Positions 9,745 through 18,446 of a DNA stretch of 64,000 bases are shown here, one piece after another. Positions within the stretch are counted from its first letter, which is position 1, and every line of letters starts with the position of its first letter. Origin of the DNA: Litorimonas sp964352855. GTDB taxonomy: Bacteria > Pseudomonadota > Alphaproteobacteria > Caulobacterales > Maricaulaceae. The notes below the pieces were generated by a model. That model was not told the origin of the DNA. It saw nothing but the letters and a program-made list of their open reading frames with translations, and ran no database searches. The position numbers were made by a program, and so were the translations under genes. The stretch is from NCBI GenBank assembly GCA_964352855.1, contig CAYGTR010000016.1, positions 1 through 64,000 on the forward strand, in the 5' to 3' direction.

Positions 9745-11582
9745 CTTGTTGCATCCTCGGCTGTGCGCGCACTTACATAAATATAGCCTTGATCCACACC
9801 CTGAAGCGCTTGTTCGGTGTTCAGTTCTAGCGGTATACGTATAACGCGGTGTGCTAATGGACTATTGGGATCGTGGAAGATTGAAATCTCCCGTAAATCA
9901 CTCGCATTACTGCGCGTGAAGCGCTCAGTGGATAGGATTTCCGGCTCTGCGTTAAACCTTGAAATGACCTCAATTTGGACTGTGCTGACATCTGGCTCAT
10001 CAAATACCGCTGGATCAATTTGTAATGTAACGGGTGTTTTTTGGAGAGGGGGTGCAATTAGCGGGGCCGGATTGCGGCTCTCAAGCCAGCCACCTTCAGG
10101 CGGCACAGATATGGTGCCAGGTTTCCCTCTTAAAGTGAAGCGGGTTCGGTATTGATACCGGTCCCAGTCTTCGTTTTCAGCGCCAAGCCTCTTAAGAGAT
10201 ACGGGAGTGAAGGATGTATTTCCATTTGCTATCGCCGAGGCCGCGAGGCTAACTGTTTGACTTCGGGGCGTACTACCACTCGCTGAGTGCTGTACATCAA
10301 TTGTTACATTTTCAAATATTGTTCCGAACGCTGATGCGTAATCGCCTGCAAGCTGAAAATTAAGGTCACGTTTTTGATTAACTGGGTCATTCAGGCTAAT
10401 GACCCGAAAATAAGTTTCGCTCCCACCGAAGGCATCATAAAGACCACTGATATTACCTGTGGTCTGTAGCGGCATACGAATGAGTGAGCGTCGGGAAAGG
10501 TCAAGCCGGAACGTATTCATTCGCGTTTCCGAAATTGATTTTCGCGTAAACTGATTGTCAGGAACATAGTCAGTATTGGCACGGTAACTTGCGGATCCAG
10601 CCCCGAAACCAGGCAACATAGCGCCCGACATTTTGATCTTGCCGCCTTTGACCCGTCCCGGAATATTCTTACCTGCCGCCTCTTCTTTATCTATCTGTTT
10701 TGCCCAACCCGTTTTGGTGTCGAACATGATTTCAATCAGTTTCTCTGTCACGAGATCCAGAATTTTCTCTTCTCTGCCGCTTGTGAGATTGTAGGCCTTG
10801 GTGCCGTCCGTTGTTCTGATTTCAAAAATTTGATCTTGTTTCATTTCATCAACAGCCGCGCGAATCTGATCACGGGTGAACTGCTGCTGTTCATTTCTGA
10901 CCATGCTTTGATGATTATAAACGGCCGATATTTCGGCGATGACAACCGCATTAAAGGCTTCAACCTCGGCGAGATAGGCGGCGTCAATTTCAAGTGCAAC
11001 ATCAGCTGTTTGTCCTTGAAAACTATTCCACAATAAAGTTGCGTCATCGCCGCTAAGACGCACCGCTAGTGCCGCCCGACCCCCAGGGTTCAGAGGTGCT
11101 GCCCCGCTTGTCATAACCGTGCTGTTCTGAGACGAAATGGACGCTGACACGAGTTTGAATCCGGCCGCTCTGGCCACACCTTCTATCGGGTCAACAGCAG
11201 GATCTGAAAGAGTCACTGGCCCGCGTATGATTGCTCCTGTTTTTTGTTTTTCAAGTGCTTTTTGCAAGTCGTTTAATTCGTCTTCAGGCAATGTCAGTTC
11301 GATCATTGCGTTTAGCAGCCCTCCGGATGTATCGGCACCGCTGCCGTCGAGATAACGAATAAAACTGAAAGCAAAGGTGCCGTCGGGGTTTCGCGCTAAA
11401 CGCGGATAAGGCGGAATATAATAATAATCCGATTTTTTATCCGTATCTTGCAACAACGTCACACCGTCAATTTCGATGCGGCCATCAAACAAAGACACAT
11501 CTGCAAACGCGATTGGCGATAATAAAAGCGTTGCGCAAAGAACGCTGCCAGCCTGAATTAAACGGCGTTTAAGATGTGTCAT
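9741..11582 (-). CDS. Exported YYxP-family protein
   Basis: This 613-residue protein has a signal peptide ending near IAFA-D (residue 27). It shares YYYIP (53-57), the segment RLARNPDGTFAFSFIRYL, GGLLNAMIELTL, AIIRGPVTL, GAAPLNPGGRAALAVRLS and an acidic aromatic segment ending AAYLAEVEAF. This copy gives the clearest view of the family consensus. The C-terminal domain has YQYRTRFTLRGKPG and APPLQKTPVTLQIDP. ATG and stop overlap in the ATGA manner at both borders, as expected for coupled translation and fixed stoichiometry. The fold looks beta-rich. Function is unknown. Confidence 0.85.
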   Translation of the reverse strand: MTHLKRRLIQAGSVLCATLLLSPIAFADVSLFDGRIEIDGVTLLQDTDKKSDYYYIPPYPRLARNPDGTFAFSFIRYLDGSGADTSGGLLNAMIELTLPEDELNDLQKALEKQKTGAIIRGPVTLSDPAVDPIEGVARAAGFKLVSASISSQNSTVMTSGAAPLNPGGRAALAVRLSGDDATLLWNSFQGQTADVALEIDAAYLAEVEAFNAVVIAEISAVYNHQSMVRNEQQQFTRDQIRAAVDEMKQDQIFEIRTTDGTKAYNLTSGREEKILDLVTEKLIEIMFDTKTGWAKQIDKEEAAGKNIPGRVKGGKIKMSGAMLPGFGAGSASYRANTDYVPDNQFTRKSISETRMNTFRLDLSRRSLIRMPLQTTGNISGLYDAFGGSETYFRVISLNDPVNQKRDLNFQLAGDYASAFGTIFENVTIDVQHSASGSTPRSQTVSLAASAIANGNTSFTPVSLKRLGAENEDWDRYQYRTRFTLRGKPGTISVPPEGGWLESRNPAPLIAPPLQKTPVTLQIDPAVFDEPDVSTVQIEVISRFNAEPEILSTERFTRSNASDLREISIFHDPNSPLAHRVIRIPLELNTEQALQGVDQGYIYVSARTAEDATR

Positions 11583-12679
11583 GGATTGGCCTCATTCAAA
11601 GTTTCGTCCTCTTCGGACGTGTTAGATCGACGGGGTTGGACGGGTTCGTAATGACGGTCTGTAATATCCAGCCAGCGCGCCCAATCTGTTCCAGACGTCC
11701 AAGGACTGATTGTTTCCTCTCCCTCTAGATCAATAGTTCGCGTGCGGTAGACATACGGACGGTCCACCCTGACGGCGTACGAAAAATCAACAGGCACCAG
11801 AGTGGGCGCATCAGGATCAGCCGTAAAAGTAATTGTTGTCGCTACGCGGCGGCCCGCCACGCTTTCGGCTTCTATGTCGACTATTTTTTCTTCGATACCG
11901 GGATTATCTTTGCGAAAATCATCGCAAATCACTTGCAAGATTGGATAACCTGCCCGGGCTAAATGCGCCATATCGCGAATGACAGATAGGTCCGGCCAGC
12001 GGCGCAGATCAACTGCGATCGGGACGCTATCTGCTGCCAATATGGTTTCACTTTCCTCGCCTCGGTTCGCAGCAATATAGGTATATTCCAAAGAGGCGGA
12101 GGCGTTACCTTCAAGAAACAAATTGCGCAAAATAACCAAAGACTGACCTTCAAGGTGAGTGGTCAGCAAGAAACTATCCGAGACGCTTTCATTCTTTGAG
12201 GATGTGTCGTCACCCGCAACATGGCCGGAGAGCTGTATATTTACGGTCTGGCCGTCTTGATCTTCGACAGGCACTCGAAAGGAAGCGTCAAGGCGCGCGA
12301 TAGGCGCGGGCTTGAGCGTTACGGCCCTACCGGCTCTACTCTGCAAGGCGTCGCGAACACGTTGTAATGATTGAACATGGGCGGGGTCACGAGAGAATTG
12401 CGCCGTAAATTGCCCGGTCTCAACATCTAGGCCCGAATGCCCAAGCCAGGACTGTCCGCTATAGAGCAAAGAGTAAAACTTAACCTCTGGCCGTCCAGTT
12501 TCGTCTACGGCTAGAACAAGCGGCGCTGGCGGATGGTAGTAAAGCGTAGATGAGAACGTATCGGGTATAACCTTCATGCCCGCGACCTTTTCGGACCGAC
12601 TCCAATCCGGCGCGGCAAAGGCCGTGGTTGAAACCATCATGCCCATAAATAAACCTGTTAATGTCGCTAAAACCCTCAC
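11579..12679 (-). CDS. Short exported YYxP-family protein
   Basis: This 366-residue protein starts at a GTG overlapping the upstream stop. The signal peptide ends near TAFA-A (residue 22). The motif is degenerate but in the right place, LYYHPP at 46-51 followed by LAVDETGRPEVKFYSLL, and the GGxL-type block appears as GQFTAQFSRD. Sequence then diverges: a segment near 240-265 reads RDMAHLARAGYPILQVICDD, and the C-terminal end keeps a single YAVRVDRPYVYRTRT beta segment in place of the larger C-terminal domain of the siblings. It is the shortest member of the family, perhaps a minimal or capping subunit. That role is speculation. Confidence 0.8.
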   Translation of the reverse strand: MRVLATLTGLFMGMMVSTTAFAAPDWSRSEKVAGMKVIPDTFSSTLYYHPPAPLVLAVDETGRPEVKFYSLLYSGQSWLGHSGLDVETGQFTAQFSRDPAHVQSLQRVRDALQSRAGRAVTLKPAPIARLDASFRVPVEDQDGQTVNIQLSGHVAGDDTSSKNESVSDSFLLTTHLEGQSLVILRNLFLEGNASASLEYTYIAANRGEESETILAADSVPIAVDLRRWPDLSVIRDMAHLARAGYPILQVICDDFRKDNPGIEEKIVDIEAESVAGRRVATTITFTADPDAPTLVPVDFSYAVRVDRPYVYRTRTIDLEGEETISPWTSGTDWARWLDITDRHYEPVQPRRSNTSEEDETLNEANP

Positions 12680-15345
12680 GGAATAGCATCCAGTATACTT
12701 TGGATTTTGCTAGGGCTTATAAAAGTACGTTCATTAGTTATATCGAACCAAGGTCCAGGAACCGTACGCTCTCCGCCAGATGTCACGACTGTGATCATAG
12801 CCTCTGCCAGGCCACCTTCGGACAGCTGCCTTCCGTCAGGCAAATATAGCGGGCTCGCGATCGTTTCTTCCTGCCCCGGCGCATTTAAGGCAATCATCGG
12901 GGACATATCCTCTCGTCTCGCTTGCGGAGTGAAATAACGCGAGCGAACAACAATCTGCACTTCTTCATAGCCGGAAGAGTCATATGAAGCTGGCAGCTTG
13001 AATGAGATATTCCGACCCAGAGCCGAACTCACAGATTGGGTTGGCAGGGCTTTGTCCACACAATTTTGGCAGGTCGTGTCCAGGCGATAATCCAACCAGT
13101 ATTTGACCATGTTCCGCTTCAGATTATCCGGGAAATTTCGAGAGTCAGTTTCAAATATGACCTGCTCGCCCGGCATGAGTTTCGTGTCCTGCAAAGACCA
13201 GCTCACAGATGAGGGTTTTTTACGAAGTTGACCCAACCCGTTTAGCCGGTTCAGGGTCACAGTGAATGGCGTATTATTTGTCCATGACTTCAGCTCTTTG
13301 GGTATGTCCTGTCCATAGACAGAAGGATCTGCTGCTTTCGCCAAAATAGTGATTTGGTGCTTAAGCGGATTGTCTGCGTCAGGTGACGTAAGCGTCATAG
13401 TTCCGCCTGAGTGGTTTTGGTCACGTAGGGACACTTGCCAGCCCTGCCACACGGCTTCCGAAAGTGACCACTGCAATGAGAGGGTCGAAAACCGATTATT
13501 ATCGAGCGACAGTACTCGCGGTTCGCCGCTACCCGGGAAGAGCTCAAATGTCACAGCCGGATCTGCTAAAACAGGAAACCGCTTCAGTTCAAAGTCTGGA
13601 GCCGTGCCGGTTTCGGCGGCCAAAGTTTTTTTAATAAGACTATGAAGGTCTTTGACATCAGCCTCATCAATTCCCGTATCAAATTCCAATGTTAGCGTGA
13701 TCGGCTTTTCCGCTGAGCTGTCATTGCCATACAGAGCGTTGATACCGAGCTTACCGTCATTAGTTTGCCCGTAGGATAAATTGAATTGCCTTGGCGCGTA
13801 ATAATACACACTTTCATCTATGCTATCCCGCCATACTTCATGATGGAATGGGAGCGCAGCATCAGTATTCACGTCCCGAACACCGCCCGTATCAATGTAT
13901 GCAAAGGAGAAAGCGTTATCGAGCGAAGGCCCGCTATCCCCAGGCGCTGCGTAGGTCAGCATCAATGCCGTAGAAATCATTGACGGCGTGAATATTATAT
14001 TGAGAGGGGGCGCTTCATTTGTGCACTGAATTTTTTCGAAACTATCGCAATTTCCATTTGCGCAGGTTTGGCCACTGTTTAGCACTAAAGTTGGGGATGT
14101 AGCTGATGCCACATCCATTGCGAGCGTGTGAGTTTTGGAGGCGGCAAACCCTTTTATTTTGCAAAAAGCATCGGCGGCGGGTTTGCCACATTCTTTACCC
14201 CAGTTCAGGCAGCTATCAACTCGATATCCTGAAGAATGCGGCCGTGTGTAAGTGTAAGTGGATTCGTCATAAATTTGCCGATCCCGAACTTTTCTATCGT
14301 GAAGACCAATAATATTCGTGTTGGGACCAACCTTCAAGCAACCAACATTTGACAGAACTTTACATGTTGAAGTCGGACAAAACGATCCGTCCGATAAAGC
14401 TATGGCCGGCTTAGTTAATGTCGCCACATTGGTGCGTTCTGAAAAACTAGAAGCTTCGGCATACCCTTCACGGCGACAGAAGGCATCGGCCGCTTTTTTA
14501 CCACAAGCCCTGCCACTAGACTGACAAAATGATACCGGGTATTTACCCTCGTAAACAGGCTGCTGAAAAAGAGTTCCGTCGCTAATAATCTGTTTTTTAC
14601 GAACAGGGTTTCGGTTGAATGTTGGTGCCTTGGCTGAGTTTGACGTAGTTGAGGGGCGTGGCGTAGTAGGTCGAGCTTTTCGGATTTTTTGCACACTTGC
14701 TCCAAAAGCCCGGAAATTATTTGATGTTTCCGGCTCAGGACGCACTTTGCTACCCTGCGCAAAATCATGAACCATAGAGAATAAGCTAGTTTTGGAGCCG
14801 CTTAACTCGAGCTTTCTTGCGTTGCCCTGGTTTACAATTAGAAACTTCGACTTAACACTCATGGTTAGGCCCGCTGACGACGGAATGGCGAGCGTAGCCT
14901 CTGCTTGACCACCTCGTAATAGGACCTTTGTATTCGCGACGTTCGGTGTTGGCTTATCTGTATCACTATAGGCTGCGACCGTCATTTGCGTTCCGTCGGG
15001 AGCGTCGCATTCGATTTCAACTTTGACCTCGCGCTTAGACACGGATTGAACTGTGGCACGCGTACATGTGGCATTGCTGGGCAATTGTTCTTTGAGAATT
15101 TTACCGCCGATTTGACCTAAAATATCAGATAGTCCACCCGAACCCACGCGGGATTCGGCAATATCCGAGATGAACGTTGCGTTGAAATCCAAAGGTTCGA
15201 GATCCTGCCCCGGCAGGACTTCTGCGGCCGCTTGACTAACCCAACTCCCTATAACAAGAGTTAGAGTGGCAAGCGCCGTTCGACAGGCTCGGCTTTGAAC
15301 TTTTCTATAAAATTCACAAGAAAAATTTTGCTGTAAATTTGACAC
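12676..15345 (-). CDS. Exported protein with two cysteine repeats and a YYxP domain, first gene of the operon
   Basis: This is an 889-residue protein counted from a GTG at 15345, chosen because GGAGGAG lies exactly six bases upstream. An in-frame ATG at 15372 has no such site and would lengthen the signal region. The Sec signal ends near SQAAA-E. After an N-terminal domain with two cysteine pairs comes a basic Pro/Thr-rich linker. Two repeats follow (about residues 274-337 and 379-441), each with the spacing C-x6-CGK-xAADAFC-x4-G and a later C-x5-C...C, giving about six cysteines per repeat. The C-terminal half carries YYYAP (about 514-518) and the family domain. Six cysteines per repeat suggest disulfide-stabilised binding modules. 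Function is unknown. Confidence 0.83.
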   Translation of the reverse strand: MSNLQQNFSCEFYRKVQSRACRTALATLTLVIGSWVSQAAAEVLPGQDLEPLDFNATFISDIAESRVGSGGLSDILGQIGGKILKEQLPSNATCTRATVQSVSKREVKVEIECDAPDGTQMTVAAYSDTDKPTPNVANTKVLLRGGQAEATLAIPSSAGLTMSVKSKFLIVNQGNARKLELSGSKTSLFSMVHDFAQGSKVRPEPETSNNFRAFGASVQKIRKARPTTPRPSTTSNSAKAPTFNRNPVRKKQIISDGTLFQQPVYEGKYPVSFCQSSGRACGKKAADAFCRREGYAEASSFSERTNVATLTKPAIALSDGSFCPTSTCKVLSNVGCLKVGPNTNIIGLHDRKVRDRQIYDESTYTYTRPHSSGYRVDSCLNWGKECGKPAADAFCKIKGFAASKTHTLAMDVASATSPTLVLNSGQTCANGNCDSFEKIQCTNEAPPLNIIFTPSMISTALMLTYAAPGDSGPSLDNAFSFAYIDTGGVRDVNTDAALPFHHEVWRDSIDESVYYYAPRQFNLSYGQTNDGKLGINALYGNDSSAEKPITLTLEFDTGIDEADVKDLHSLIKKTLAAETGTAPDFELKRFPVLADPAVTFELFPGSGEPRVLSLDNNRFSTLSLQWSLSEAVWQGWQVSLRDQNHSGGTMTLTSPDADNPLKHQITILAKAADPSVYGQDIPKELKSWTNNTPFTVTLNRLNGLGQLRKKPSSVSWSLQDTKLMPGEQVIFETDSRNFPDNLKRNMVKYWLDYRLDTTCQNCVDKALPTQSVSSALGRNISFKLPASYDSSGYEEVQIVVRSRYFTPQARREDMSPMIALNAPGQEETIASPLYLPDGRQLSEGGLAEAMITVVTSGGERTVPGPWFDITNERTFISPSKIQSILDAIP

Positions 15346-15351
15346 TGATAG

Positions 15352-15358
15352 CTCCTCC
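15352..15358 (-). promoter_or_regulatory. Ribosome binding site deciding the GTG start at 15345
   Basis: GGAGGAG on the minus strand ends six bases before GTG 15345-15343. No comparable site precedes the upstream ATG at 15372. It sets the start of the first gene of the exported operon, 91-119 bp downstream of the kinase gene. Confidence 0.7.
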
Positions 15359-15463
15359 AGACATACGCCCAATCGTTTGGTCGGCTACCTATGTCGTAGA
15401 GAAAGTGTGAAAAAGCCGCTATCACCCTAACCGGGGGTGTGGGGTTCTCAGGGTAATTAAACC

Positions 15464-16816
15464 CTAGATTTTGTCAGCTATAATGTGAGTTTTTGGGATA
15501 ATTATTTTACAGTATGTGCCTTTTTGCGATATCGAAAAGACTTGAAGTTCAGCGCCGCAGGCCTGTGCTAATTGCCTCGAAATTTCTAAACCCAGACCCA
15601 AACCTGCATTGTCAGATATTGGTTTATAGGGCCTGCGCTGCACCGGTCCAGGCGGCGTCAAACCCAGCCCTATGCCATTGTCTATGACCCATATTTCAAT
15701 ATTTTCAGTAGTCCGCTTTACCCCTAAAACCATGTCATCCGCATGAGCGTGTTTGATTACATTTCGAACTAAATTACGGATGATACGGGTGAGGAGTTCC
15801 GCATCAAAATCGAGTTTGAAGCTAGTGGTAACGCAACGAATATCACATCCGGCATATTCCGCTGCTTGTTGATATTCCCGTATGATTTTTACAAACAAAT
15901 CCTGCAAAGAAAAATGCTCCGGAATTATTTCGATTTCCGGATTATCGTAATGGGATATCTGGACGATATTTTCGATCATACGCCCCGCAGATTTCAAGCT
16001 TTTCTCCATATCAGAGATGAGGCGATTACGATTCGTTACGCCGCTTTTTTTAGACATTTCCAACAGGGTGTACGCGGCCGCGTTCAGAGGTTGACGCAAG
16101 TCATGCCCCACATAACTAATCATGCGCTGCCTAAGCGCTTTGGCTTCCTCGAGTTGGTCATTCGCAATCCGAGCCTCATTCAAAGTTGAGGCTAGTTGCA
16201 GGCGAAGTTTGACCTGTTCCCGGCTCCGCCAAATTAGCCAGCTCCCGATAGAAACCATGATCATCAATACGATGAACAGCGACGCAATAATTTCGAGGCC
16301 CCGGTCGTCAGTAGATGGAACGCTTATTATAAAGATGCAGCACATAACGATGACGGCTAACTTGCTAAATAGAAAGGGCCTCAAAAATTGAGCGCAGAGC
16401 ATGACTGAGACAAGCGACATAGCCGCTACTGAAGCAAGCGCCGTATAATAACCCGCCCGTTGTGGAGCTATCATATCAAAAATTAAAATCGTCGTCAGTG
16501 CAAACTCACCCAGAATCAATGCGGCATAGACCAAGAATTTGGCGGATTTATCAGATGAATTTTCCATAGCCTTACGGCCCATATGGGCCATGATAACCGC
16601 AACAATGAAAACAAAGAACGCATATGCCATCGCGTAATAACTATTCAGACCTGAAGCGGCGAATAGAAGCGCTGAGAACACAGCCAGATTGGCGTATGCA
16701 ACACCGGCAATGGGAAGGTCTTTGGCCACATCGCGAACCAAAACACTGTCAATTTCTGAAGAGCGTTTGAATTTTAGACGTACCGGGTTTTTCATATTGA
16801 GGGCGGAGTTTTTCAC
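15464..16816 (-). CDS. Membrane sensor histidine kinase, module A
   Basis: This 450-residue protein has a hydrophobic N-terminal half with about six membrane helices (residues about 35-205) and no large periplasmic loop, so it may sense a membrane or intramembrane signal. A short coiled linker leads to the H-box YVGHDLRQPLN with H238 as the likely phosphorylation site. The ATPase domain has the N-box NLVRNVIKHA, the G1 box DNGIGLG and the G2 box GLGLGLEIS. It overlaps the upstream membrane-protein gene by four bases and lies in the same direction as the response regulator and the exported operon, so it probably controls that operon. The HDLRQPLN box resembles that of hybrid-type kinases, but no receiver domain is attached. 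Confidence 0.9.
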   Translation of the reverse strand: MKNSALNMKNPVRLKFKRSSEIDSVLVRDVAKDLPIAGVAYANLAVFSALLFAASGLNSYYAMAYAFFVFIVAVIMAHMGRKAMENSSDKSAKFLVYAALILGEFALTTILIFDMIAPQRAGYYTALASVAAMSLVSVMLCAQFLRPFLFSKLAVIVMCCIFIISVPSTDDRGLEIIASLFIVLMIMVSIGSWLIWRSREQVKLRLQLASTLNEARIANDQLEEAKALRQRMISYVGHDLRQPLNAAAYTLLEMSKKSGVTNRNRLISDMEKSLKSAGRMIENIVQISHYDNPEIEIIPEHFSLQDLFVKIIREYQQAAEYAGCDIRCVTTSFKLDFDAELLTRIIRNLVRNVIKHAHADDMVLGVKRTTENIEIWVIDNGIGLGLTPPGPVQRRPYKPISDNAGLGLGLEISRQLAQACGAELQVFSISQKGTYCKIIIPKTHIIADKI

Positions 16817-17349
16817 GACCTCAATGACCGATTAGCTGGAGTCCTGAAGATCAGAAACCAAAACAGCGCTGGCGCCGTTAAGACTGTAGGCAAGGCCCTT
16901 AGCGACATACTGAAAACCGTTACAGCGAAAGCTTCACCGCAGACTGTATTCTCGCGTGGTACGGAACAATGGAATTTCACGTAATGACTGACAATTGCAC
17001 CATCGGATTTAAGCAGAACTGTCATGGCTGACGAGAAGAAAACCAACGGAAAAAAAATGGCTAAGGCTCCGAGTACGTAAAATTTCCACGAGTCCCAGTT
17101 TCGATGTTTTGCCCAACATGCAAAAGTAGTCGCAACTGGTATAAAGATTAGAACGCCGATCCCGTATTGACCGGAGAAAATATAACCTTTTAGGAATTTC
17201 GATAGTCCATAATCAGTTAGGTAAAGCAGGCCAAGCGTGTAAATCGTCGAAATTATTGCAAAGCAAATAAGCTGCATTGCAAATTTGCGCGTGAATAGCG
17301 AGTTATCGCTTAACCTGACTGAGTCGCGCTTTTCTGGCCCCACATGCAT
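16813..17349 (-). CDS. Four-helix membrane protein between regulator and kinase
   Basis: This is a 178-residue protein with four predicted membrane segments (about 25-46, 58-78, 90-112 and 140-168) and a basic cytoplasmic N-terminus. Two cysteines (FHCSVP and TVCGEA) lie in the loop before the last helix and could form an extracytoplasmic disulfide. No family is recognised. Its stop overlaps the kinase start by four bases, and the response regulator is 51 bp upstream, so it is probably an accessory or sensory subunit of this two-component system. Confidence 0.75.
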   Translation of the reverse strand: MHVGPEKRDSVRLSDNSLFTRKFAMQLICFAIISTIYTLGLLYLTDYGLSKFLKGYIFSGQYGIGVLIFIPVATTFACWAKHRNWDSWKFYVLGALAIFFPLVFFSSAMTVLLKSDGAIVSHYVKFHCSVPRENTVCGEAFAVTVFSMSLRALPTVLTAPALFWFLIFRTPANRSLRS

Positions 17350-17400
17350 ATCTTAGCCTAGAGCATATGTAGCTAACAATCAATCTTACGGCGGGCCGCG

Positions 17401-18009
17401 TTAAAGCAATCCGTGGCGCTTTGCCCAACGACTCGCAGCGCTTCGCCCGGACACACCTATGATGTCATAAATCCGCGACAGATGGGATTTAACTGTTTCT
17501 GGGGAAATGCTAAACCGTAACGCAATTTCCTTGAGCGCTAGGCCTCTTGCCAAGTGTACGAGAATATCTATCTGCTTGTCAGTCAAACCAACGTCCTGTG
17601 CATCTCTCGCAGTCCGAGACAAAAACTGGTCTTCGACAGGTTTATCTTCTAAAATTTTTGCCAAACTACTTGCGACAATTTCTGGTGCCGCATGTTTTTC
17701 AAAATACATATGTGCGCCCGCATTCAGACTGTCAGTTCTGTCTGTCCGGCTGATAGACGAAGAAATCACAATTAATGACGCTTCCGGGAAAGATTTACGG
17801 AACCGCCCAAACCAGACAAACATGTCAAATCCCGGAATGTAGAGATCACAAATAACCATCTTCACGCCATCAGGCTTCGCATTTTCAAAAGCTGTTTGCG
17901 GGTTCGGATAACACGCGATATTATCAATACCTTTCAGCCCCTCCACAACATGGCCCAGGCCAGCCGCAAAAAGTTGATGATCGTCAATTATAATAGCGGT
18001 ATTTGAAAT
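17401..18009 (-). CDS. NarL/LuxR-family response regulator with apparent ATT start
   Basis: This 202-residue regulator has a receiver domain and a C-terminal LuxR-type helix-turn-helix. The acidic pocket (IIIDDHQ), phosphoacceptor Asp in VICDLYIPG, the Ser/Thr switch in VISSS and the Lys in FEKH are all present, as are KEIALRFSISPETVKSHLSRIY and the rest of the DNA-binding domain. The only ATG/GTG/TTG that keeps frame is GTG 17946, which would delete the acidic pocket and first helix. In frame upstream the sequence is TAA-ACG-ATT, and GGAGG lies six bases before ATT (18009-18007). Start at ATT is therefore inferred. It heads the 11-gene minus-strand run and probably activates or represses it. 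Confidence 0.85.
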   Translation of the reverse strand: MSNTAIIIDDHQLFAAGLGHVVEGLKGIDNIACYPNPQTAFENAKPDGVKMVICDLYIPGFDMFVWFGRFRKSFPEASLIVISSSISRTDRTDSLNAGAHMYFEKHAAPEIVASSLAKILEDKPVEDQFLSRTARDAQDVGLTDKQIDILVHLARGLALKEIALRFSISPETVKSHLSRIYDIIGVSGRSAASRWAKRHGLL

Positions 18010-18015
18010 CGTTTA

Positions 18016-18020
18016 CCTCC
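18016..18020 (-). promoter_or_regulatory. Ribosome binding site in front of the ATT start
   Basis: GGAGG on the minus strand is followed by the spacer TAAACG and then ATT. The spacer contains an in-frame TAA, so no longer reading frame exists. A consensus site at ideal distance from a non-canonical codon is the main support for initiation there. Confidence 0.65.
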
Positions 18021-18446
18021 GCTCGTTCTCTCTTTGAAATCTTAATATACTAAAACACCGTCCATGTAGCCCCCCGAAAGAGGGGATACATGTAAGCAGC
18101 AAGAGAATCATCGAGCAGCCTTTTGACCGCTCTAAGACAAGCGTTAATGTCCGCTTCTCTAATCGGATGTTCAAGTCAAGCTCATATGTTTCTTTCTTTG
18201 GCTGTTAAGCCATTTATCGGTTGTTGGGTTTTTCGATCACTTGGGTCACGCTTCTCTTCGCAGTCTAATTGGCGTCTGGTGCCGACGCCGCTGCATGCAT
18301 GTGTGAGATGTGTTTGTGGAGCGCCTCGCTTTGCCTCGCGTTAGTGCATTTAGATTTAAATGCACGACACAGCAGACATTTACGGCGTCTTCCACGCACG
18401 TCGTCCAAGTGAGACGAACCCAGTGGGTGTTTCTAAGAGTTACTTG
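18021..18446. other. Non-coding stretch with a palindrome, between the regulator and the IS110 element
   Basis: No convincing gene is seen. It should contain the promoter of the minus-strand regulator at its left side and perhaps the end of the IS110 element at its right side. A 22-bp palindrome with arms GTGCATTTA and TAAATGCAC around GATT spans 18344-18365. A short GC hairpin (CCCC-CGAAAGA-GGGG) lies at about 18071-18086. Confidence 0.5.
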
